From Bradyrhizobium cytisi (lineage in GTDB: Bacteria; Pseudomonadota; Alphaproteobacteria; Rhizobiales; Xanthobacteraceae): DNA of 64,000 bases. Each line of letters starts with the position of its first letter. Position 1 is the first letter of the stretch. Below, piece by piece: positions 34,438 through 44,491 of the stretch. The notes under the pieces were generated by a model, which was not told where the DNA came from, did not search any database, and saw only the letters and a list, made by a program, of their open reading frames with translations. The stretch is from the NCBI RefSeq assembly GCF_008123515.1, contig NZ_VSSR01000042.1, forward strand, positions 248,001 through 312,000. Direction: 5' to 3'. The position numbers were made by a program, and so were the translations under genes.

Positions 34438-35436
34438 ATGACCGATCTCAATCGCCGTCATCTGCTTGCAGGCGCCGCTGCAGTCGGCGCGGCCGCCGTC
34501 ACGGGATTGCGACCAATCGCAACCAATGCCGCGGTGCCGCAAGCCGGCGCGCAGGCGCCGGGCTTCTACCGCTACAAGGTCGGCAGCTTCGAGTGCACCT
34601 CGATCAATGACGGCGCGCGCAGCTTCCCGATGCCGGACAAGTTCGTCGCCAACATTCCGAAGGAGGAAGCGCTCGCCGCTGCCGACGCCGCCTACATGCC
34701 GAAGGGCATGGTCACGGTACCGTTCAATCCGCAGCTCATCAACACCGGCTCCAAGCTCGTGCTGATCGATACCGGCAACGGCGTCGCCAATCTGGAGCCC
34801 AGCAAGGGCGCGGTCGGCCGCACCCTGCAAAACCTGCAGGCCGCCGGCGTCGATCCGAAGAGCATCGACATCGTGCTGCTGTCGCACCTGCATCCCGACC
34901 ACACCAACGGCATCCGCCTGGCCGACGGCTCGCTCGCGTTCCCGAATGCCGAGATCATGGTGCCGGTGAAGGATTGGGAGTTCTGGACCAGCGAGGACAA
35001 CGCCGCCAAGGCGCAATCCAGCGACATGATGAAGAACTACTTCGCCAACGTGAAGAAGACCTTCGCCGGCATCGAGTCCAAGGTGACGAAGTATGAATGG
35101 GGCAAGGAGGTCGCGCCCGGAATCACCTCGATCGCGACGCCCGGCCACACGCCCGGTCACACTTCGTTCGCGGTCGCCTCGGGCGACAAGAAGGTGCTGA
35201 TCCAGTCCGACGTCACCAACATTCCCGAGCTTTTCTTGCGCAATCCGGACTGGCACGTGGCATTCGACACCGACGGCGCGCTGGCGCAGGAGACCCGCCA
35301 CAAGTTCTACGACATGGCGGCAGCCGAGAAGGCGACCGTGGTCGGCTTCCACTTCACCTTCCCCTCGGTCGGCCATGTCGAGAAGGACGGCGCCAGGTAT
35401 CGCCTGATCCCGTCGGCGTGGAATCCGACGATCTGA
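34438..35436 (+). CDS. Exported metallo-beta-lactamase-fold hydrolase
   Basis: 332 residues with a twin-arginine signal (NRRHLLAGAAAVGAAAVTGL), so exported folded. The metallo-beta-lactamase core shows LVLIDTGNG, the metal motif LLSHLHPDHTNGIRLADG, TPGHTPGHTSFAV, LIQSDVTN and a late His in GFHFTFPSVGHV. This is the subgroup of quorum-quenching lactonase-like and related hydrolases, but no substrate can be assigned. ATG 34438 has AAGGGG upstream and begins just before the Tat motif. A clear terminator follows. Confidence 0.88.
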   Translation: MTDLNRRHLLAGAAAVGAAAVTGLRPIATNAAVPQAGAQAPGFYRYKVGSFECTSINDGARSFPMPDKFVANIPKEEALAAADAAYMPKGMVTVPFNPQLINTGSKLVLIDTGNGVANLEPSKGAVGRTLQNLQAAGVDPKSIDIVLLSHLHPDHTNGIRLADGSLAFPNAEIMVPVKDWEFWTSEDNAAKAQSSDMMKNYFANVKKTFAGIESKVTKYEWGKEVAPGITSIATPGHTPGHTSFAVASGDKKVLIQSDVTNIPELFLRNPDWHVAFDTDGALAQETRHKFYDMAAAEKATVVGFHFTFPSVGHVEKDGARYRLIPSAWNPTI

Positions 35437-35463
35437 TCCCGTTTGCAGATTTGCACGAAAGAT

Positions 35464-35494
35464 CGGGCCGCCGCTTGGCGGCCCGGTTGTTTTG
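35464..35494 (+). terminator. Rho-independent terminator after the metallo-hydrolase gene
   Basis: A perfect 9-bp stem (CGGGCCGCC / GGCGGCCCG) with a GCTT loop is followed by GTTGTTTT. It lies 27 bases after the stop codon and is the clearest terminator in the window. Confidence 0.85.
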
Positions 35495-35619
35495 GACGAC
35501 CATCTGCTTTCAAGAAACTCAGCGTTTCCAAATCGGGTCGGTTCATGCACTTGCATCCATCAGTCCGGATCGCTTAAGTGCTGCCGCGGAACTCTCGCTC
35601 CAGATCTCAAGGACAACCC

Positions 35620-36171
35620 ATGGCCTACAATATCGTCGTGATCGCCGGCAGCCTGCGCAAGGACAGCTTCTCTCGGAAGATCGCCAATGCGCTGACCAAG
35701 CTCGCGCCGGCATCTCTCAAGCTCGAGGTCGTGACGCTCGGGGGCATCTCGTTCTTCAACCAGGATCTCGAAAGCGCGCCGCCGGCCGACTGGCTGGCTT
35801 TCCGCGAGAAGCTGCAGAAGTCCGACGGCGTCATCTTTGTCACGCCGGAATACAATCGCGCCATCCCGGGCGTGCTGAAGAACGCTATCGATGTCGCCTC
35901 ACGGCCCTATGGCAAGAGCTCGTTCAACGGCAAGCCTGTCGGTATCATCTCCAACTCGCCGGGCCCGCTCGGTGGCGTCAGCGCCGCCAAGACGCTCCAG
36001 AACATCCTGCCGGGCATTGCCGGCCCGATCCTGCAGCAGCCCGAGATCTATCTGAATGCGGTCGGCGACGCTTTTGATGCCGAGGGCAATCTGGTCAAGG
36101 AGTCGCTCAAGCCCGTGCTCCAGGCCTACATCGACGCGTTCGCCGCGCACGTTGCCAAGCATCACGGCTGA
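35620..36171 (+). CDS. NADPH-dependent FMN reductase
   Basis: 183 residues of the flavodoxin-like NADPH-dependent FMN reductase family (chromate/azoreductase type). It shows VVIAGSLRKDSFSRKIANAL, where the flavin phosphate binds, FVTPEYNRAIPGVLKNAID and SNSPGPLGG. ATG 35620 has AAGGA upstream; the frame is open further but the extra residues look like leader. It is separated from the previous gene by a terminator and followed by a REP-like hairpin. Confidence 0.9.
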   Translation: MAYNIVVIAGSLRKDSFSRKIANALTKLAPASLKLEVVTLGGISFFNQDLESAPPADWLAFREKLQKSDGVIFVTPEYNRAIPGVLKNAIDVASRPYGKSSFNGKPVGIISNSPGPLGGVSAAKTLQNILPGIAGPILQQPEIYLNAVGDAFDAEGNLVKESLKPVLQAYIDAFAAHVAKHHG

Positions 36172-36185
36172 TACGGTTCGAGCCT

Positions 36186-36229
36186 CCGTCATGTCCGGGA
36201 TAAACCAAGGATAAACCCGGGCATGACGG
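36186..36229. repeat. REP-like hairpin
   Basis: CCGTCATGTCCGGG and CCCGGGCATGACGG form a 14-bp stem with one G-T pair around a 16-base loop. The GTCATGCCCGGG core is a common intergenic palindrome in Bradyrhizobium-like genomes. It follows the FMN-reductase stop by 15 bases and could help end or stabilise that transcript. Confidence 0.75.
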
Positions 36230-36291
36230 GTCCGTAATACGGGAAAGGGAAGATTAGCACTCCCTTAACCAAGCTGCCCCATCTTGCCAAA

Positions 36292-36609
36292 ATGGTCTCT
36301 CGCGCCCGCCTCAAATCGGTCCTGACCGGTCTCGCCCTCTATGCGATGGCGGCCGCCATCGTCGGCTATTTCGGCGTCAACGCCTATACCGGCAAATACG
36401 GCCTCAACGCCCGCCAGGAGCTCGACCAGGAGATCATCGCGCTGACCAGCGAGCTCGCCCAGCTCAAGCGCGAGCGCGCCCGGAGCGAGCAGCGCGTCTC
36501 GCTGCTGCGCACTGAGAAGATCGATCCTGACATGCTGGATGAGCGGGCGCGGTTCCAGCTCGACTATGTCAATCCGCACGATCTCGTTCGGATGATCCCG
36601 CAGAACTGA
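36292..36609 (+). CDS. ftsB: Septum formation initiator, FtsB/DivIC family
   Basis: 105 residues: a short basic start (MVSRARLKS), one transmembrane helix (LTGLALYAMAAAIVGYFGV), then a coiled coil (LDQEIIALTSELAQLKRERA) and a tail with DPDMLDERARFQLDYVNPHD. This is the plan of FtsB, which joins FtsL and FtsQ in the divisome. Its position between eno and pdhA is the usual one in alphaproteobacteria. The upstream region contains CCCTTAACC, a possible CtrA half-site, not strong enough to call. Confidence 0.9.
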   Translation: MVSRARLKSVLTGLALYAMAAAIVGYFGVNAYTGKYGLNARQELDQEIIALTSELAQLKRERARSEQRVSLLRTEKIDPDMLDERARFQLDYVNPHDLVRMIPQN

Positions 36610-36703
36610 ATCGCTTGCCTTCCGCCGTCATCCGCATGTCAGAGTCTTAAGACAAGACAGCAAGCCCGGCATTGATGCGTTGCCGCGAAGATGGAGGCTT
36701 GTC

Positions 36704-38083
36704 ATGACGAACGATCGTTCCCGACGGACGCTGCGTATTGGAGCGATGCTGTTCAGCGCGGCATTCCTGCCGCTGTCGATGGCATATGCACAGACCGCCT
36801 CGTCGCCATCAGGCGCAAAACCCTTCCTGACTGTTGACGGAAAGGCGCCGCTGATCCTCGGCCATCGCGGCGTGCCGGGGCTAGTGCCCGAAGAGACCGA
36901 GGCCTCGTATGACCTCGCCGCGGCGCTCGGAACCGACGCGCTCGAAGAGGACCTGCACCTGACCAAGGACTGCGTCCTGGTCGCGCGTCACAACCCCTGG
37001 CTCGCGGATAACACTGACGTGGCCGAGGTGGCGAAGACCAATGCGGCAGTCGCGGCCCGCAAGCGCACGGTGCCCGGCGTGCGTGTCAAGGCGCCTTCTC
37101 CCACCAACGGGCCCGCCGACTACCTCGTCGATCTCACCGATCCGGCCGATCCCAAATCGGTGCTGAAGTCATTGATCGTCGACGGCGAAGATCACACCAA
37201 CGACTGGTCGATCACCGACTTCACCATGGCCGAGCTGAAGCAGTGGATCGGGGGCACCACTTACGATGCAGCCAATGAGCGGCCGAAGGTGTTCAACGGC
37301 AAATTCCCGGTTATCAGCTTCCAGGACATCCTCGATATCGCCAAGGCCAAGAGCAAGGAGACCGGGCGTCCCATCCTGGTCTATCCGGAAACCAAGAACC
37401 CGACCTGGAACAATGCGCAGGCCATCGCCAACGGCTGCGGCGCGCCGGGCAGCCATCCACTCGAGGATGCCCTAATCAAGATCATCAAGGACAACGGCCT
37501 CAACACCAAGGACGCGCCGATCCTGGTCCAGAGTTTCGAGCCCGGCAGCCTGAAATATATGCGCAGCCATGGCCTGGAGACGCGGCAGGTTCAGCTCATC
37601 GACGGCAACGGCATCGACTTCAAGACCGGCAAGGTCCTGCTCAACAACATCACCAACTCCCGTCCGTTCGACTGGACGGTGGCCGGTGACGCGCGCCTGT
37701 ACGATGCGATGCTGACCCCGGTGGGCCTCGCCGAGATCAAGACCTATGCCGACGGCATCGGCCCGTGGAAGGCCTATATCGTTCCGCTCAAGATCGCGCC
37801 GTGGAAGGACAGCAATGCCGACGGCACGCCCTATAAGGCCTCGACGCCGGAGGCATCGACGCAGGAGGCAACCAGTCTGATCGCCGACGCGCACAAGCTC
37901 GGCCTATTCGTCCACGTCTTCACGTTCCGGAATGAGAAGAAATATCTCGCGGCCGACTATCACGCCGATCCGGCCCAGGAATATCTCAAATTTTTCCGTC
38001 TCGGCGTCGACGGGGTCTTCACCGACTTCACACACACCGGCGTTGCCGCCCGCGCAACGTATTTGCGAGAGCTCGGCTGGTGA
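36704..38083 (+). CDS. Periplasmic glycerophosphodiester phosphodiesterase
   Basis: 459 residues with a signal peptide (GAMLFSAAFLPLSMAYA). The catalytic TIM barrel starts ILGHRGVPGLVPEETEASYD, then LEEDLHLTKDCVLVARHNPW with the second catalytic His, VYPETKN, and ends GVDGVFTDFTHTG. These are the conserved GDPD residues. The enzyme cleaves glycerophosphodiesters to glycerol-3-phosphate and an alcohol; the periplasmic location resembles GlpQ. ATG 36704 has GGAGG seven bases upstream. It lies between ftsB and pdhA. Confidence 0.9.
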   Translation: MTNDRSRRTLRIGAMLFSAAFLPLSMAYAQTASSPSGAKPFLTVDGKAPLILGHRGVPGLVPEETEASYDLAAALGTDALEEDLHLTKDCVLVARHNPWLADNTDVAEVAKTNAAVAARKRTVPGVRVKAPSPTNGPADYLVDLTDPADPKSVLKSLIVDGEDHTNDWSITDFTMAELKQWIGGTTYDAANERPKVFNGKFPVISFQDILDIAKAKSKETGRPILVYPETKNPTWNNAQAIANGCGAPGSHPLEDALIKIIKDNGLNTKDAPILVQSFEPGSLKYMRSHGLETRQVQLIDGNGIDFKTGKVLLNNITNSRPFDWTVAGDARLYDAMLTPVGLAEIKTYADGIGPWKAYIVPLKIAPWKDSNADGTPYKASTPEASTQEATSLIADAHKLGLFVHVFTFRNEKKYLAADYHADPAQEYLKFFRLGVDGVFTDFTHTGVAARATYLRELGW

Positions 38084-38252
38084 GCCGAGCATTGCCAAAG
38101 CCGAATGTTGCCTGATCAAGCCCAAAGATTTTGCAAAATTTCGGCCACGTTGCAGTGCGGCATAATGAAAGTCGTGCCATGTCGCTGCGGTGCTTTCACA
38201 CGCGATTGAGTTGGGTTAGAGAGGGCTTAGTTTTCTCTGACCCGGAATTCCC

Positions 38253-39275
38253 ATGGCCGCCCCCAAGAAAGCCGCCGCAAGCAGCCCACAAGACAAGACC
38301 GACGGCGGTTCGCCCCCGGAGTTCACCAGGGAGCAGGAGCTGAAGGCGCTCCGCGACATGTTGCTGATCCGGCGATTCGAGGAAAAGGCCGGTCAGCTCT
38401 ACGGCATGGGCGCGATCGGCGGCTTCTGCCACCTTTATATCGGCCAGGAGGCCGTGGTGGTCGGCATGCAGATGGCCCTGAAGCAGGGCGATCAGGTCAT
38501 CACCGGCTATCGCGATCACGGACATATGCTTGCCACCGGCATGGAAGCCAACGGCGTGATGGCCGAGCTCACCGGCCGCCGCGGCGGCTATTCCAAGGGC
38601 AAGGGCGGCTCCATGCACATGTTCAGCAAGGAGAAGCACTTTTACGGCGGCCACGGCATCGTCGGCGCCCAGGTCTCGCTCGGCACCGGTCTCGCCTTCG
38701 CCAACAATTATCGCAGCAATGGCAATGTCAGCGTCACCTATTTCGGCGACGGCGCGGCCAACCAGGGCCAGGTCTATGAGAGCTTCAACATGGCGGAGCT
38801 CTGGAAGCTGCCGGTGATCTTCGTCATCGAGAACAACCGCTACGCCATGGGCACCTCGGTCTCGCGCGCCTCCGCGCAGCAGGATTTCTCCAAGCGCGGC
38901 GCCTCTTTCAACATCCCCGGAATGCAGGTTGACGGCATGGACGTCCGCGCGGTCAAGGCTGCGGCTGATGAAGCTGCCGCCTGGTGCCGCTCCGGCAAGG
39001 GCCCGATGATCCTGGAGATGCAGACGTACCGCTATCGCGGCCACTCGATGTCCGATCCTGCCAAGTACCGCACGCGCGAGGAGGTCGAGAAGGTTCGCCA
39101 CGACCAGGATCCGATCGAGCAGGTGCGCAACCGACTGCTCGCGGCCAAGGTCAGCGAGGCCGACCTCAAGGCGATCGACGCCGGAGTGCGCGACATCGTC
39201 AACGCGTCCGCCGACTTTGCCCAGCACGATCCCGAGCCGGATGCCGCCGAGCTCTGGACCGACGTTTACCGCTGA
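38253..39275 (+). CDS. pdhA: Pyruvate dehydrogenase E1 component, alpha subunit
   Basis: The alpha subunit of the thiamine-diphosphate decarboxylase that starts the pyruvate dehydrogenase reaction. 340 residues with a disordered Ala/Lys N-terminus, then LLIRRFEEKAGQLYGMGAIG, KGGSMHMFSKEKHFYGGHGI, the TPP motif GDGAANQGQVYESFNMAELW to IENN, and the phosphorylation-loop region RYRGHSMSDPAKYRTREE. First gene of pdhA-pdhB-(DUF5076)-(deaminase)-pdhC-lpdA. Confidence 0.97.
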   Translation: MAAPKKAAASSPQDKTDGGSPPEFTREQELKALRDMLLIRRFEEKAGQLYGMGAIGGFCHLYIGQEAVVVGMQMALKQGDQVITGYRDHGHMLATGMEANGVMAELTGRRGGYSKGKGGSMHMFSKEKHFYGGHGIVGAQVSLGTGLAFANNYRSNGNVSVTYFGDGAANQGQVYESFNMAELWKLPVIFVIENNRYAMGTSVSRASAQQDFSKRGASFNIPGMQVDGMDVRAVKAAADEAAAWCRSGKGPMILEMQTYRYRGHSMSDPAKYRTREEVEKVRHDQDPIEQVRNRLLAAKVSEADLKAIDAGVRDIVNASADFAQHDPEPDAAELWTDVYR

Positions 39276-39305
39276 AACGCGCGCAAGCTTTCTTTTGGAG
39301 AAGAT

Positions 39306-40694
<1,389 letters not shown>

Positions 40695-40697
40695 GCC

Positions 40698-41000
40698 ATG
40701 GCGGGCCCGAAGGAGCAGCCATTGCCGCCCGACGTCCTCGCCCGCGACGACGCGGTCGAGATCCTGCGCGTGTTCGTGCTGGATGGCGGGCTGTCGATGG
40801 CGTTCCAGCGCGCCTTCGAAGAGCCCGACATGTGGGGCCTGCTGCTCGTCGATCTCGCTCGTCACGCCGCGCGCGCCTATGCGCGCGAGAGCGAATACAC
40901 CGAGGAAGACGCGATGAACCGGATCCTCGAGATGTTCCAGGCGGAAATCGAACGTCCCACCGACACCGGCACCACGACCCCGCGCGGAAAGGGACACTGA
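40698..41000 (+). CDS. DUF5076 domain protein in the pdh cluster
   Basis: 100 residues, soluble and acidic, starting three bases after pdhB. It contains PPDVLARDDAVEILRVFVLD, FQRAFEEPDMWGLLLVDLAR and SEYTEEDAMNRILEMFQAE. I recognise this as the DUF5076 type, which recurs between pdhB and pdhC in Bradyrhizobium-like genomes. The tight spacing on both sides implies co-expression with the complex. Function unknown; a small accessory of the complex is a guess. Confidence 0.8.
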   Translation: MAGPKEQPLPPDVLARDDAVEILRVFVLDGGLSMAFQRAFEEPDMWGLLLVDLARHAARAYARESEYTEEDAMNRILEMFQAEIERPTDTGTTTPRGKGH

Positions 41001-41002
41001 CC

Positions 41003-41455
41003 GTGGCGATCGAATCCCACCATTACGATCTCATGCTGGAGGCGATCCGCGAAGCGGAAGCCTCGATTGCGCAAGGCGGCCTGCCGATCGGCGCCGTGCT
41101 GACGCGCGACAACAAGATCATCGCCCGCGGTCATAACAACCGCGTGCAGGAGAACAACCCGATCCTTCATGGCGAGATGAGCTGCCTGCGCGAAGCCGGT
41201 GCGATCTCGTTCCATGACACCGTCATGTACACCACGTTGTCGCCGTGCTCGATGTGTGCCGGCGCGCTCGCCTTGTTCAAGGTTCAGCTGGTGGTGATCG
41301 GGGAATCCGTCACCTTCGAGGGCTCCAAGGATATTCTCGACAAGTTCGGAATCCCCTGGCTCGACCTTGCCGACGACCGCTCCATCGCCATGATGAAGAA
41401 TTGGCGTTCCATCCCTGCCAATGAGCGCCTGTGGCAGGGCGACATCGGCAACTAA
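41003..41455 (+). CDS. Nucleoside/cytosine deaminase, yeast Fcy1-like
   Basis: 150 residues from GTG 41003, two bases after the previous stop. The zinc motifs are HGEMSCLREAG (His and catalytic Glu) and TLSPCSMCAGALALF (two Cys). The flanks GLPIGAVLTRD, GHNNRVQ and a C-terminus ending WQGDIGN align well with yeast cytosine deaminase Fcy1 rather than with TadA or bacterial CodA. It probably deaminates cytosine or a related base. Its place between pdhB and pdhC is odd for a salvage enzyme and is discussed as a finding. Confidence 0.8.
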   Translation: MAIESHHYDLMLEAIREAEASIAQGGLPIGAVLTRDNKIIARGHNNRVQENNPILHGEMSCLREAGAISFHDTVMYTTLSPCSMCAGALALFKVQLVVIGESVTFEGSKDILDKFGIPWLDLADDRSIAMMKNWRSIPANERLWQGDIGN

Positions 41456-41517
41456 ACCTGGTCTGTTCGTCTTCGCTGTCGGAGACGACGTTTTGCAAAA
41501 TTCTTCTTGAGGTCAGC

Positions 41518-42864
41518 ATGCCCATCAACATCCTGATGCCCGCTCTTTCGCCGACGATGGAGAAGGGCAACCTCGCCAAGTGGCTGAAGAAGGAAGGCGA
41601 CAAGGTCAAATCCGGCGATATCATCGCCGAGATCGAGACCGACAAGGCGACCATGGAGGTCGAGGCCATCGACGAGGGCACGATCGCCAGGATCCTCGTG
41701 CCCGAGGGCACGCAGGACGTCCCGGTCAACGACGTGATCGCGGTGCTCGCCGGCGAAGGCGAGGACGTGAAGGCCGCTGGTGCCGCCAAGCCCAGCGCGT
41801 CGGCCGCGCCTCCGAAAGCCGCTGCTGCACCGGCTGCCGCTCCTGCGCCTGCCGCCCCCAAGGCTCCGCCGCCTGCTGCCGCTGCTTCGGCGCCGCAGGC
41901 CGCTGCTGCACCGGCTGCGCAGAGCAACGGCCAGGGCGGCCGCGTGTTCTCCTCGCCGCTGGCGCGCCGCATCGCCAAGGAAGTTGGCATCGATGTCGGC
42001 ATGGTCATCGGCACCGGTCCGCACGGCCGCGTCGTTGCGCGCGACGTCGAGCAGGCCAAGTCCGGCAAGGGTCTCAAGGCACCCGCCGCGGCGCCGTCCG
42101 GTGTACCCTCGATCGCGCCGACCATGTCCGACAAGCAGATCCTGTCGCTATTCGAGCCTGGCTCCTACGAGGTCGTCCCGCATGACGGCATGCGCCGCAC
42201 CATCGCGCAACGCCTGACCGCCTCGATCCAGAACGTCCCGCACTTCTACCTGACCATCGACTGCGACATCGGCAAGCTGCTCGCCGCGCGCGAGGAGATC
42301 AATGCGGCTGCTCCGAAGGACAAGGAGAAGAAGCCGCTCTACAAGATCTCGGTCAACGACTTCGTCATCAAGGCGATGGCGGTCGCGCTCCAGAAGATTC
42401 CGAACTGCAATGTGAGCTGGACCGAAAGCGGCATGGTCAAGCATCATCATTCCGACGTCGGCGTCGCGGTGGCGATGCCCGGCGGCCTGATCACGCCGAT
42501 CATCCGCAAGGCCGAGACCAAGACGCTCTCCACCATCTCCAACGAGATGAAGGATTTCGCCGCGCGCGCCCGCTCGCGCAAACTGAAGCCGGAAGAGTAC
42601 CAGGGCGGCACCACGGCCGTCTCCAACCTCGGCATGTTCGGCATCAGCCACTTCACCGCCGTGATCAATCCGCCGCACGCCACCATTTTGGCGGTCGGCA
42701 CCAGCGAGGAGCGGCCCGTCGTGCGCGGCGGCAAGATCGAGATCGCGAACATGATGAGCGTGACGCTGTCCTGCGATCACCGCGCCATCGACGGTGCGCT
42801 CGGCGCCGAGCTGATCGGCGCCTTCAAGCAGCTGATCGAAAATCCCGTCATGATGATGGTGTGA
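41518..42864 (+). CDS. pdhC: Dihydrolipoamide acetyltransferase (pyruvate dehydrogenase E2)
   Basis: 448 residues. Lipoyl domain at 1-80 (MPINILMPALSPTMEKGNLA, EIETDKATMEVEA), an Ala/Pro linker, a peripheral-subunit-binding domain (~145-180: SSPLARRIAKEVGIDVGMVI) and the acyltransferase domain (MRRTIAQRLTASIQNVPHFY ... SCDHRAIDGALGAELI, with the catalytic His and Asp). A single lipoyl domain in E2 plus one in E1-beta is the usual arrangement in this group. ATG 41518 has GAGG upstream. A 90-base palindromic repeat separates it from lpdA. Confidence 0.97.
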   Translation: MPINILMPALSPTMEKGNLAKWLKKEGDKVKSGDIIAEIETDKATMEVEAIDEGTIARILVPEGTQDVPVNDVIAVLAGEGEDVKAAGAAKPSASAAPPKAAAAPAAAPAPAAPKAPPPAAAASAPQAAAAPAAQSNGQGGRVFSSPLARRIAKEVGIDVGMVIGTGPHGRVVARDVEQAKSGKGLKAPAAAPSGVPSIAPTMSDKQILSLFEPGSYEVVPHDGMRRTIAQRLTASIQNVPHFYLTIDCDIGKLLAAREEINAAAPKDKEKKPLYKISVNDFVIKAMAVALQKIPNCNVSWTESGMVKHHHSDVGVAVAMPGGLITPIIRKAETKTLSTISNEMKDFAARARSRKLKPEEYQGGTTAVSNLGMFGISHFTAVINPPHATILAVGTSEERPVVRGGKIEIANMMSVTLSCDHRAIDGALGAELIGAFKQLIENPVMMMV

Positions 42865-42881
42865 GCCGAGAACGGTGGATA

Positions 42882-42971
42882 CGTAGGGTGGGCAAAGGCG
42901 CAAGGCGCCGTGCCCACCTTATTTCATAGCGTTAGACGGCGGTGGGCACGCTTCGCTTTGCCCACCCTACG
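42882..42971. repeat. Palindromic double-hairpin repeat, copy 2
   Basis: Starts CGTAGGGTGGGCAAAGGCG and ends CGCTTTGCCCACCCTACG; the two ends are inverted copies and each arm folds on itself (GGTGGGCA ... TGCCCACC). It is closely related to the copy at 11319-11409. It sits in the 131-base gap between pdhC and lpdA, inside what is otherwise a compact operon, so it may lower or stabilise the downstream message. Confidence 0.9.
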
Positions 42972-42995
42972 AATTTAAGTTGAATGGGAGCCGCA

Positions 42996-44417
42996 ATGGC
43001 CGACACATCCTTCGACGTCATCATCATCGGCTCCGGTCCCGGCGGCTATGTCACCGCGATCCGCGCCGCCCAGCTCGGTCTCAAGACCGCGATCGTCGAG
43101 AAAGCCTATCTCGGTGGCATCTGTCTGAATTGGGGCTGCATCCCGACCAAGGCGCTGCTACGCTCCGCCGAGATCTACCACTACATGCAGCATGCCAAGG
43201 ATTACGGCCTGTCAGCTGAGAAGGTGTCGTTCGATCCGAAGGCGGTGGTGCAGCGTTCGCGCGGCGTCTCCAAGCGGCTGAACGACGGCGTCGGCTTCCT
43301 GATGAAGAAGAACAAGGTGAACGTGATCTGGGGCGCCGCCTCGATCGATGCCCCCGGCAACGTCACCGTGAAGAAGTCCGACGTCGAGGCACCGAAGGGG
43401 ACCCTCGGCGAGGGGAGCTACCAGGCCAAGCACATCATCGTCGCGACCGGCGCGCGTCCGCGCGTGCTGCCGGGGCTCGAGCCCGACAAGAAGCTGATCT
43501 GGACCTATTTCGAGGCGATGGTGCCGGAGAAGATGCCGAAGTCGCTGCTGGTGGTCGGCTCGGGCGCGATCGGCATCGAGTTCGCCTCGTTCTTCCACAC
43601 CATGGGTTCTGACGTCACCGTCGTCGAGGTGCTGCCTCAGATCCTTCCCGTCGAGGACGCCGAGATCGCAGGCCTCGCCCGCAAGCGCCTGGAGAAGCAG
43701 GGCATCAAGATCATGTCCTCGACCAAGGTGACCAAGCTCGAGAAGAAGGCCGACAGCGTCGTCGCCACGATTGATGACGGCAAGGGCAAGCCGGCCACGA
43801 CCGAGTTCGAGCGCGTGATCTCGGCGGTCGGCGTGGTCGGCAATATCGAAAATCTCGGGCTCGAAAAGCTTGGCGTCAAAACCGACCGCGGCTGCATCGT
43901 GATCGACGGCTACGGTAAGACCAACGTCCCCGGCATCTATGCCATCGGCGATGTCGCCGGCCCCCCGATGCTCGCGCACAAGGCCGAGCATGAAGGCGTG
44001 ATCTGCGTCGAGGCGATCAAGGGCCTGCATCCGCACCCCATGGACAAGAACCTGATCCCGGGTTGCACCTATTGCCAGCCGCAGGTTGCCTCCGTCGGTC
44101 TCACCGAAGCCAAGGCCAAGGAAAACGGCCGTGAGATCCGCGTCGGCCGCTTCCCGTTCGTCGGCAACGGCAAGGCCATCGCGCTTGGCGAGGATCAGGG
44201 CCTGGTCAAGGTCATCTTCGACAAGAAGACTGGCCAGCTGCTCGGTGCCCACATGGTCGGCGCTGAAGTGACCGAGCTGATCCAAGGCTACGTCGTTGCC
44301 ATGAATCTGGAGACGACGGAAGAAGAGCTGATGCACACGGTGTTCCCGCATCCGACCCTGTCGGAAATGATGAAGGAAGCCGTGCTGGATGCTTATGGGC
44401 GAGTGCTGAATATTTGA
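42996..44417 (+). CDS. lpdA: Dihydrolipoamide dehydrogenase (E3)
   Basis: 473 residues. FAD-binding VIIIGSGPGGYVTAIRAAQL, the redox disulfide GGICLNWGCIPTKALL, NAD-binding LLVVGSGAIGIEFASFF, the second FAD motif GIYAIGDVAGPPMLAHKAEH and the C-terminal catalytic His-Glu pair in HTVFPHPTLSEMMKEA are all present. E3 reoxidises the lipoyl groups of E2. ATG 42996 has GGGAG five bases upstream. A short palindrome (CCGCTCG-N6-CGAGCGG) lies after the stop. Confidence 0.97.
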   Translation: MADTSFDVIIIGSGPGGYVTAIRAAQLGLKTAIVEKAYLGGICLNWGCIPTKALLRSAEIYHYMQHAKDYGLSAEKVSFDPKAVVQRSRGVSKRLNDGVGFLMKKNKVNVIWGAASIDAPGNVTVKKSDVEAPKGTLGEGSYQAKHIIVATGARPRVLPGLEPDKKLIWTYFEAMVPEKMPKSLLVVGSGAIGIEFASFFHTMGSDVTVVEVLPQILPVEDAEIAGLARKRLEKQGIKIMSSTKVTKLEKKADSVVATIDDGKGKPATTEFERVISAVGVVGNIENLGLEKLGVKTDRGCIVIDGYGKTNVPGIYAIGDVAGPPMLAHKAEHEGVICVEAIKGLHPHPMDKNLIPGCTYCQPQVASVGLTEAKAKENGREIRVGRFPFVGNGKAIALGEDQGLVKVIFDKKTGQLLGAHMVGAEVTELIQGYVVAMNLETTEEELMHTVFPHPTLSEMMKEAVLDAYGRVLNI

Positions 44418-44436
44418 GGGGCGCCATCGCCGCCCA

Positions 44437-44456
44437 CCGCTCGCAATGACGAGCGG
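44437..44456 (+). terminator. Hairpin after lpdA, possible terminator
   Basis: CCGCTCG-CAATGA-CGAGCGG is a perfect 7-bp stem with a 6-base loop, 20 bases after the lpdA stop. No T-tract follows, so it is either a Rho-assisted end or a message-stabilising hairpin. Confidence 0.4.
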
Positions 44457-44491
44457 CGAGAGCCGTTTGCAAAATAAGAAGGAAATCACCC

